A program made the translations under genes and the position numbers. From the NCBI GenBank assembly GCA_013152945.1, contig JAADFL010000116.1, positions 1-21,137 on the forward strand: DNA of 21,137 nucleotides, read 5' to 3'. The first letter of the stretch is position 1; every line of letters begins with the position of its first letter. The notes beneath the pieces were generated by a model, which saw only the letters and a program-made list of their open reading frames with translations, was not told the origin of the DNA and made no database searches. This document shows, in pieces, positions 16,146 to 21,137 of this stretch. This DNA is from Deltaproteobacteria bacterium (GTDB lineage: Bacteria > Myxococcota_A > JAADFL01).

Positions 16146-17426
16146 TCAGAGGATTGAGTCGAACCAGTTCAAACACTTGTAAATGCCGCCCTCTGTGGAA
16201 GGGCAAAGCAAGTGGGACGTATCCGGCATTGAGTCGAACACACAGTCATGGGTGTTTGAACCGTCCAGGTGAGCGCATAACTCCTCTATCGGCTGCCTGG
16301 GGAACATGTCCCATCCCAGGAGACCACACTTCTTTTGAAACGATGATCCGCACTCGATGAGCTTCCACTTGGTAACAGCGAACTCCTCCGGCGGGACAGC
16401 CACCACCGTGTCCCTATACATGTCTGCTACTTTCGGTGCAGGTCCGCTGTGGGTCAGGCAGGTCTCATAGTCAGGCTTCCCGGACAGGTAGCGATCGCAT
16501 ATGGCGCGCTCCCTGAAAGGCTTGCAGTCCCCGTTCGCCGTGATCGAGTTCAATAGGAACTTGTCCAGGGCAAACGCGTCGTACATCCCATCGTACATAC
16601 ATACAGCGGTTGTAACTGTCCCATGCCAACCCCGGCCGGAGTCCGCGTCGGTACGAGCCATTGCGATGACCGGTGCGGACGCACCATGGCTTGCCCCGGA
16701 TATCAGAAGATGCTCCCCGCTCCAGACCCGGCCAAGCTCGCTCGATCCGGTTATGGAGCGCATTAGGATGTCGACCCTCATGGCTTCCCTGTTGTAGGGG
16801 AGCATGCCTGCTGCCTCCTTGCTCATGAATATACCGGCGCAGACCGCTACGAAGCCGTGCGATGTGTAGGTATCGAAGATCCTCTTGTATGCCTTTGTAG
16901 GCGGGTCGTCACAGCCCATGTCTCCGCCCGAGAAGAGTATCAGCAGCTTGGAGCACGGGTGGGACACAGGACAAATGGTTCGATCCACCCGGTACCGCCA
17001 AAAGCAAGGCTCGTCTATTGAGTCCCTGCAGTCCTCGACAAGGAAGGAGCCGGAAACAAGGCCTTCCTGCTCCGCTTTATCGGCAGCATCCTCTTCGCGA
17101 GTGGTTGTTTCCTCCGGTTGGTTATGTTCGAATGAGTCATCCATTTCATGAGTGTCCGCCCCGGAACAGTCCTCTGTACACGGCTCGTTCCTTTCGTTAT
17201 CCGCAGCTTCGGAGTCACCATCCACCCTATGGTCACGTTCGGCCTCGGCATCCGCTTTGAGTTCGTACTCCGCTGAATGAGCCTCGTCCCGGTCCTGGTC
17301 GTGACCGCACTCCTTGGCCGTCTCCGGTTCGCTCTCCTTGCCGCTGCCAATCCCGCCCTCGAGTCTGCATCCCGGCGCAACAATAACCATGGCAATAACC
17401 GGGAGTAACAGCGTCATTAACTTCAT
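16146..17426 (-). CDS. Lipoprotein with acidic charged linker and alpha/beta-hydrolase fold
   Basis: The protein has 426 residues. I chose ATG 17426 because a compact lipoprotein signal begins there (MTLLLPVIAMVIVAPGC, Cys20). No Shine-Dalgarno is evident; a longer GTG start at 17510 would overlap the upstream gene. Residues about 25-130 are a disordered stretch rich in Glu, Asp, His and Arg. The rest looks like an esterase-type domain: LLILFSGGDMGC (strand and oxyanion region), HGFVAVCAGIF, LLISGASHGASAPV with nucleophile Ser246 in GASHG, and SMPDTSHLLCP near the end with a likely catalytic His. Many cysteines suggest disulfides and export. The family is not certain: it resembles secreted esterase / polyhydroxyalkanoate-depolymerase-type hydrolases in layout only. 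It follows the small Asp-Thr lipoprotein gene by 74 bases and may be co-transcribed with it. The substrate is unknown. Confidence 0.75.
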   Translation of the reverse strand: MKLMTLLLPVIAMVIVAPGCRLEGGIGSGKESEPETAKECGHDQDRDEAHSAEYELKADAEAERDHRVDGDSEAADNERNEPCTEDCSGADTHEMDDSFEHNQPEETTTREEDAADKAEQEGLVSGSFLVEDCRDSIDEPCFWRYRVDRTICPVSHPCSKLLILFSGGDMGCDDPPTKAYKRIFDTYTSHGFVAVCAGIFMSKEAAGMLPYNREAMRVDILMRSITGSSELGRVWSGEHLLISGASHGASAPVIAMARTDADSGRGWHGTVTTAVCMYDGMYDAFALDKFLLNSITANGDCKPFRERAICDRYLSGKPDYETCLTHSGPAPKVADMYRDTVVAVPPEEFAVTKWKLIECGSSFQKKCGLLGWDMFPRQPIEELCAHLDGSNTHDCVFDSMPDTSHLLCPSTEGGIYKCLNWFDSIL

Positions 17427-17500
17427 CGCCAAGCAGGGAGGGGATGCGGTCCAGGCCGGTGGCTCGATCCACATACTTACAGGAGTTGGTTTCAAAAGGT

Positions 17501-18079
17501 TTACTCGCACACGGGCACGGTGAAGGAGCCCTTTGCATTGACTGCCTTGCCATCAAGATCGCCCGAGAAGTCCAGGGTTCCCGTTATCCGTCCTCTGTCT
17601 ACCTGGGTGAGCACGAGCTTTCCGCTGCCCATGATCCCATCTCCCGAGCCTCCTACGTAATTGGCCACGAGGATGGATATAGGATCGTAATTACCCTCGG
17701 AGACATCCCTAAGCTCCACCTTTACGTATAGTCCTGCGGGGAAGCCTATGCAAAAGTTGGTCTTACAGTCTATGTCGGCACTGCTCAAGCGCAATGCCAT
17801 CTTGTCAGTGGGCTTACACTCTGCATCTGTCGCCCTGACGAGCACACCGGATCTGATATCTCCTTCTTGTCCGGCGTAATCGACTTTCAGATCGAACTCT
17901 CCAGCACCGGTACCAGTGTCAGTATCAGTATCGACATCCGAGTCTCCATGACTGGTGCCGCTCCCACAGGATACAAAAGACGACAGTGGCAGCGCAAGGA
18001 CGGCAACTAGAAACAATGGGAAGCTTTTCAAGGCCCTGGTAACAGCAGCATCTCCATAGTGGCCGGAGCGTACGTTCAT
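17501..18079 (-). CDS. Small lipoprotein with short Asp-Thr linker and unassigned beta domain
   Basis: The protein has 192 residues from ATG 18079, which has a weak AAGGG upstream. A TTG at 18031 would give a tighter lipoprotein signal (KSFPLFLVAVLALPLSSFVSC, with Cys38 counted from the ATG) but lacks a well-placed ribosome binding site. After Cys38 come GDSDVDTDTDTGTG (45-58) and then about 130 residues of probable beta structure with four cysteines (CKPTDKMALRL, DCKTNFCIGFPAGLYVKVELRD, GTLDFSGDLDGKAV). I do not recognise the domain. The linker has the same borders, GDSDVD and DTDTDTGTG, as the much longer linker of the next gene upstream, so the two genes are related in architecture. A good promoter lies 50 bases upstream. 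It is probably an outer-membrane or surface lipoprotein; its function is unknown. Confidence 0.78.
   Translation of the reverse strand: MNVRSGHYGDAAVTRALKSFPLFLVAVLALPLSSFVSCGSGTSHGDSDVDTDTDTGTGAGEFDLKVDYAGQEGDIRSGVLVRATDAECKPTDKMALRLSSADIDCKTNFCIGFPAGLYVKVELRDVSEGNYDPISILVANYVGGSGDGIMGSGKLVLTQVDRGRITGTLDFSGDLDGKAVNAKGSFTVPVCE
17915..17944 (-). repeat. Short Asp-Thr coding repeat
   Basis: Ten codons encode alternating Asp and Ser/Val/Thr (residues 46-55 of the small lipoprotein). They follow the same GAY-ACN pattern as the larger tracts at 20007-20132 and 20830-20988. Confidence 0.8.
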
Positions 18080-18138
18080 GGTTCCCAACCCTTTCAAAGC
18101 TAGAGACCCGGCTGTTCGTATCTTGTGCTCAAAAACAT

Positions 18139-18167
18139 AAAATATATTGGGACCAATTGGGAGTCAA
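18139..18167 (-). promoter_or_regulatory. Promoter of the small Asp-Thr lipoprotein gene, with internal direct repeat
   Basis: On the minus strand, TTGACT (18162-18167) is followed after 17 bases by TATTTT (18139-18144). TATATT two bases closer is an alternative -10. Between them the plus strand carries ATTGGGA twice (18146-18152 and 18156-18162), ten bases apart, an operator-like arrangement. Confidence 0.55.
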
Positions 18168-18241
18168 GCACCCCTTGCCGAACTTGACAGCCGAACTTTA
18201 ATGTCAGTGGGTTGCCAAGGTCGATGGAAATGCCCCCGGTT

Positions 18242-18268
18242 AAAAAAGGAGGCTTTCCAACAGTTGGA
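18242..18268 (-). terminator. Candidate terminator of the large lipoprotein gene
   Basis: The minus strand reads TCCAAC-T-GTTGGA, then eight bases, then six T and AA. The one-base loop and the gap before the T run make it a weak intrinsic terminator. It is the only one of the three nearby hairpins that has a T run. Confidence 0.3.
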
Positions 18269-18416
18269 TTCTTATCACAAAACCTGAAAAAATTCCTTTT
18301 CCGCTATTATCATCCCCTTTCAAGAAAGGGACTTGGAGGAGCGAAGGGCCTGGTAACGGTCCCACTTAATGGGACAGAAGATAGGCCTAGGCATACCCGC
18401 TGAAGCGATCCCGTAT

Positions 18417-20222
18417 CTAGTCCTTGCCAATTGTGATGAGTAACAGCCTGTGACCGTCATCGTCCCTGGCCAATAACCTGGGCAGGCCATCGGAACCGAC
18501 ATCCATGTCAAGTGCCGATACCGTAACGCCGGGCAGGGGATCGAGTACATCGAACCCCCCGGACTCAGCGTGTCTCGCCAGTTTGATCGTTCCCTTTGTA
18601 CTGTTGGCGTACTCGGCAGCCACATATGCTATTACCGTCCCGCTGGAGGCAAATGCATGTATCGAGAGCCACTTGGCATTGCTCGACTGGTCTACTATTT
18701 CGGTCGGATGCCATGAGCCGCCCCCGTCCCGCCACCTGTATACGAGACCCGTGGAGTCTACGTAAACAAGGTGAGGTTGATCGTTATTATCCAAAGACAG
18801 ACCAACGTACTCGTAGTTATTGTCCCTTGCCGTCCCCACTTTCTCCTTGTCCCATCCGTTACCAGTTCCTTTGGCCAGGAAAATACCTTTGTCCACTGAG
18901 TTTACATAGGCCAGGGACGGTTCCCCGCCACTCCCAATCTCAATGGTGGGCGACTTGTTTAGACCTTCAGGCACGACCTCCTCGAAGTTCCAGTCCCGGC
19001 CGTTTCTCAACGCATGGTGCAAAGGCTCACATGACCAGCCACCACACGTCGATGTATAAGTGAGCACAATATGGCTGACGCCGCTCCTGTCGAGCCGCAC
19101 CAAGGCGCTACTGAAGGATGGATATTGGCCCTGGATTAGGGGATCTTCGAGCTTTACCTTGTCGAAAGCAGCGCCGTTCCAGGTGAGGTAGTAAAGTTCA
19201 CTCATTACAGCGTGTAGTACTACGGGATTACCGTCAGGGTCCAGGTCCATGTCGTAAAGCCCGACGTTGTTGCTCTCAACTACCTTGCGTGACCACGAAC
19301 CATTATCATCATGGGCCCAGTAGAGCCTGGCCGCTGCAGAATCCGACCGGTATAGAGCGTTTGCAGTGTCGGATTGATCGAGCCGGAGCACCACCTTGCC
19401 TTTGCCATCGTTCACGGAGCCGTCCACCTCCTTGACTCCAACCACCTTGCACGTTTCACCCCAGAGCAGGTACCCTTCCTTGCAGAACTCCACCTCGCAC
19501 TTGTCTCCCATGCACTTAAAGAATTCCACCCCATCGCCCGGAGGACACTGCCTGCATGCCCCGCCACAGAGCTTGTAACCGTTATTGCAGACAATCGCGC
19601 AGGATGCTCCATCGCACGTTGCCTCTCCGTGAGGGTCAGCCGGACACGGCTCGCAACGGTTGCCGCAGCTCTGCGGCGAGGTGTCGTCGAAGCACTTGCC
19701 GGTACACTCGTGGAAGCCGTCATCGCAAGCAACCGCACACGATGTACCATCGCACGTGGGGTCTCCGTGCGGGTCTGCCGGGCACGGCTTGCACAGGCTC
19801 CCACAGTGCTGTACCGAGCTGTTGGATACGCACGAGCCCGAGCATTCGTGGAAGCCGTCGTTGCAATCGCAGGAGTGTTTCCGGGTGTTGCAGTGCTGGT
19901 TGTCCCCGCATTGCTCGTCAAAAGCACATCCCGGCATACACTTTCCGGTGGCCAGGTCGCAGTACCTAAGCCCGCTACACCCGGTCTGCCTGCAGTCTCC
20001 AGTGCCGGTATCCGTGTCGGTATCTGTATCCGTGTCCGTGTCCAGATCCAGGTCCAGATCTGTGTCGGCGTCAGAGTCCGTGTCGGTATCCGTGTCCGTG
20101 TCAAGGTCGAGATCCAGGTCAACATCGCTGTCTCCTGTCCCCTTGCCATCGTTTTGGCCACAATGGAAAGATGACAGGGCGGCAAATAAGATGCATGCAG
20201 TTAAAACAAAGGATTTATTCAT
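18417..20222 (-). CDS. Large lipoprotein: Asp-Thr/Leu linker, EGF-like Cys modules, C-terminal propeller-like repeats
   Basis: The protein has 601 residues. ATG 20222 follows GGGAGG by 5 bases. A lipoprotein-type signal ends LSSFHC (Cys21); His before Cys is unusual. Residues 31-72 alternate Asp with Thr or Leu. Residues 77-255 are Cys-rich modules, including two 46-residue copies that begin CNDGFHEC and CDDGFHEC and share PCPADPHG. The C-terminal 340 residues hold six blade-like repeats of the form Asp-x-x-Gly-x-Pro followed by a strand: DPDGNPVVLHAV, DRSGVSHIVLTY, GSGGEPSLAYVN, DNNDQPHLVYVD, SSGTVIAYVA, GSDGLPRLLARD. This suggests a beta-propeller. The overall plan is that of myxobacterial surface proteins; binding or adhesion is inference. 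The gene is divergent from the TSP3 lipoprotein gene across a 499-base gap and has its own candidate promoter. Confidence 0.88.
   Translation of the reverse strand: MNKSFVLTACILFAALSSFHCGQNDGKGTGDSDVDLDLDLDTDTDTDTDSDADTDLDLDLDTDTDTDTDTDTGTGDCRQTGCSGLRYCDLATGKCMPGCAFDEQCGDNQHCNTRKHSCDCNDGFHECSGSCVSNSSVQHCGSLCKPCPADPHGDPTCDGTSCAVACDDGFHECTGKCFDDTSPQSCGNRCEPCPADPHGEATCDGASCAIVCNNGYKLCGGACRQCPPGDGVEFFKCMGDKCEVEFCKEGYLLWGETCKVVGVKEVDGSVNDGKGKVVLRLDQSDTANALYRSDSAAARLYWAHDDNGSWSRKVVESNNVGLYDMDLDPDGNPVVLHAVMSELYYLTWNGAAFDKVKLEDPLIQGQYPSFSSALVRLDRSGVSHIVLTYTSTCGGWSCEPLHHALRNGRDWNFEEVVPEGLNKSPTIEIGSGGEPSLAYVNSVDKGIFLAKGTGNGWDKEKVGTARDNNYEYVGLSLDNNDQPHLVYVDSTGLVYRWRDGGGSWHPTEIVDQSSNAKWLSIHAFASSGTVIAYVAAEYANSTKGTIKLARHAESGGFDVLDPLPGVTVSALDMDVGSDGLPRLLARDDDGHRLLLITIGKD
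19590..19865 (-). repeat. Two tandem 138-base (46-codon) EGF-like modules
   Basis: Unit one (19728-19865) and unit two (19590-19727) each encode 46 residues with identical spacing of all cysteines and the shared block PCPADPHG. A third, shortened unit starts CNNGYKLC directly after. This shows a recent tandem duplication inside the large lipoprotein gene. Confidence 0.85.
20007..20132 (-). repeat. Asp-Thr/Leu coding microsatellite, minus-strand copy
   Basis: Forty-two codons encode Asp at every second residue (31-72), with Thr, Leu, Val, Ser or Ala between. Hexamers such as GACACG and GATACC recur. Bases 20076-20102 match 20914-20940 exactly in inverted orientation over 27 bases. Confidence 0.9.
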
Positions 20223-20301
20223 TCCAGCCTCCCAGTGCCCGTTAAAAAGAGAGATGCCGAATTCCTTGAAATGTCTATACTGCCAACGGACCGAGGAACA
20301 A

Positions 20302-20330
20302 CCTATATATTAATTTTGTGGCTCCATCAA
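20302..20330 (-). promoter_or_regulatory. Candidate promoter of the large lipoprotein gene
   Basis: On the minus strand, TTGATG (20325-20330) and TATAGG (20302-20307) are separated by 17 bases in an AT-rich stretch. The predicted leader of about 75 bases includes GGGAGG just before the ATG. Confidence 0.42.
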
Positions 20331-20546
20331 GCATGGCTTCACGTGTATGTGATAGCCGAATTCAAATGTCCGTAAGAGTGCCGAGTTAAACTACTGGGGA
20401 GGAAACACCCCTCGGATGCCTCCGGGGACGGTGGTTGAGCCCAAAACGGCCGTCCGGCATATAACTATTTAATATCATTCACCTATAACCATTTTATAGC
20501 CCCGGCGCATGGTCACTTCATCTAGCACTCGGCTCAAAGTGTCTGA

Positions 20547-20580
20547 TTGACACTACCATAAAATTATTGTAAATTTGACA
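20547..20580 (+). promoter_or_regulatory. Candidate promoter of the TSP3 lipoprotein gene
   Basis: A perfect TTGACA (20547-20552) is followed after 17 bases by TAAATT (20570-20575). A second perfect TTGACA (20575-20580) overlaps the -10, with TTTAAAT only 20-21 bases beyond it. The first pair is the better promoter. The leader would be about 140 bases. Confidence 0.45.
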
Positions 20581-20721
20581 GGAAAATGACAAGCACTCCT
20601 TTTAAATGTGGTTGGCCCGCTGGTGACTTGAAGTTTACCATTGTTTATTTCATTTTTGGCTTTGGAATGGTCACAGATCAGCAGGCCAATATTGCCATAT
20701 CGAAAGGTGCGAAGGTTTGAA

Positions 20722-21137
20722 GTGGTAATCTACAAACCGGTAAACAGGTTACTGTTAATAACAGTGCTCTTTCTTGTTGCCGCGTTTTGGGCTTTCACAG
20801 GATGTTCCAGCAGCCAAGCTCCTACAGGGGACGCGGATACGGATATAGACATTGATATTGATGCAGACACGGATACTGACACGGATACCGACACCGACAC
20901 GGACACGGACACGGACACGGACACGGATACCGACACGGACACTGACACCGACACGGATACTGACACAGATACTGATATAGATATTGACGGAGATGGCGTG
21001 GCTGAAGACGGTGACGGGAGTGGCATCCCTGGCGACGGTCGTTGCAGCGGGGGGGTAAAAACAAACTGTGATGACAACTGCCCGGGAATTTCCAATCCGG
21101 ACCAATCCGACCAGGACTCTGACGGAATCGGTGATGC
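20722..21137 (+). CDS. Lipoprotein with long Asp-Thr/Ile linker and thrombospondin type 3 repeats, 3' end outside window
   Basis: GTG 20722 is the likely start: GAAGG (20711-20715) lies six bases upstream, and no ATG precedes the signal sequence. A hydrophobic stretch ends AFWAFTGC (Cys28), a good lipobox. Residues 37-89 are 53 codons with Asp at every second position, starting and ending with Ile partners and with Thr in the middle. Then come DGDGVAEDGDGSGIPGDGRC and NCDDNCPGISNPDQSDQDSDGIGD, a standard TSP3 calcium-binding repeat (DNCPxxxNPDQxDxDxDGxGD). The frame is open at the right edge, so the rest of the protein is not visible; in such proteins TSP3 arrays usually precede a C-terminal domain. 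It is predicted to be anchored in the envelope and calcium-dependent. It is divergent from the large Asp-Thr lipoprotein gene. Confidence 0.85.
   Translation, partial: MVIYKPVNRLLLITVLFLVAAFWAFTGCSSSQAPTGDADTDIDIDIDADTDTDTDTDTDTDTDTDTDTDTDTDTDTDTDTDTDTDIDIDGDGVAEDGDGSGIPGDGRCSGGVKTNCDDNCPGISNPDQSDQDSDGIGD
20830..20988 (+). repeat. Asp-Thr/Ile coding microsatellite, plus-strand copy
   Basis: The tract has 159 bases of GAY-ACN hexamers, with ATA/ATT codons at both ends, encoding 27 Asp in 53 residues. Third codon positions vary (ACG, ACC, ACT, ACA; GAC, GAT), so the DNA is not a pure microsatellite. Confidence 0.92.

Larger units (their letters stand above)
18080..18416. other. Intergenic gap with three inverted repeats
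   Basis: The gap is 337 bases between two minus-strand lipoprotein genes. Behind the large gene are three inverted repeats: GTCCCA / TGGGAC (18359-18375), CCCTTTC / GAAAGGG (18315-18330) and TCCAAC / GTTGGA (18256-18268). A run of six T (minus strand, 18242-18247) follows the last one. Together they probably end the upstream transcript. The promoter of the small lipoprotein gene occupies the remainder. No gene is seen. Confidence 0.6.
20223..20721. other. Divergent intergenic region of the two Asp-Thr lipoprotein genes
   Basis: The 499 bases contain candidate promoters facing outwards (20302-20330 minus, 20547-20575 plus). A GC-rich self-complementary patch lies at 20396-20457 (GGACGG 20426-20431 with CCGTCC 20450-20455; GGGG/CCCC pairs beside it). 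An AT-rich part holds the perfect hairpin CTATAA-CCATT-TTATAG (20483-20499). No open frame with a ribosome binding site and no tRNA is seen. Confidence 0.6.

Noticed and set aside
15867-16157. Two small frames (77 and 90 codons) in the gap before acs
   Set aside because: Neither has a ribosome binding site; one runs through the purine tract and the other overlaps the end of the hydrolase gene.
18212-18403. 63-codon plus-strand frame in the lipoprotein gap
   Set aside because: It spans the inverted repeats behind the large lipoprotein gene and shows no recognisable protein features.
19412-20313. Long open frames opposite and beside the Asp-Thr gene, including Ser-Val repeats
   Set aside because: They are antisense readings of the GAY-ACN tract and Cys modules. 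They have no ribosome binding site, and the lipoprotein frame explains the region.
20396-20457. Possible c-di-GMP or cobalamin riboswitch
   Set aside because: The conserved cores of those riboswitches are not present, and the patch lies upstream of the predicted transcription starts.
20488-20499. TATAAA on the minus strand as a promoter -10
   Set aside because: No acceptable -35 lies 16-18 bases upstream; the word is half of the CTATAA/TTATAG hairpin.
20730-21105. Minus-strand frames with Val-Ser or Cys-Pro repeats
   Set aside because: They are the complement of the plus-strand Asp-Thr tract. Repeats without stop codons stay open in several frames.

Overview
The window carries twelve protein genes (the first and last cut by the window edges), no RNA genes that I can see, and no recognisable transposon, phage or CRISPR. 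The organism is most likely a Myxococcota / deltaproteobacterial-type Gram-negative. The grounds are many predicted lipoproteins, very long Asp-Thr alternating linkers behind lipidated cysteines, EGF-like Cys modules and thrombospondin type 3 repeats. This assignment is inference from gene style, not from a marker gene.

Left part (1-5380). On the minus strand lie ribF (bifunctional flavokinase / FAD synthetase, open at the left edge) and, upstream of it, a CinA-like molybdopterin-binding-fold protein that has lost the family's signature loop. Divergent from these, on the plus strand, is a two-gene unit. It encodes an exported CehA/McbA-like PHP metallohydrolase followed almost without a gap by a cytoplasmic double-thioredoxin-fold protein (CPHC) with a HEAT tail.

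Middle part (5410-15785, all minus). Reading in the direction of transcription, the genes are acs (acetyl-CoA synthetase), a Nif3-like dinuclear-metal protein, an endonuclease Q-UvrD helicase fusion, a YVTN-propeller / phosphoesterase lipoprotein and a helical hypothetical lipoprotein. The last two are 21 bases apart and probably form an operon behind a good sigma70-type promoter at 9445-9473.

Right part (16146-21137) is an envelope module of four lipoproteins: an alpha/beta-hydrolase-fold protein, a small Asp-Thr-linker protein, a large Asp-Thr-linker / EGF-like / propeller protein, and a divergent Asp-Thr-linker / TSP3 protein running off the right edge. Three of the four share the same repeat-coded linker. 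The copies in the two divergent genes face each other as an inverted repeat of hexanucleotide microsatellite.

No complete undescribed system stands out. The observations most worth checking are the EndoQ-UvrD fusion, the Asp-Thr linker family with its possible inversion, the metallohydrolase / thioredoxin-HEAT pair, the CinA-like protein with its degenerate site, and the apparently leaderless start of that gene.
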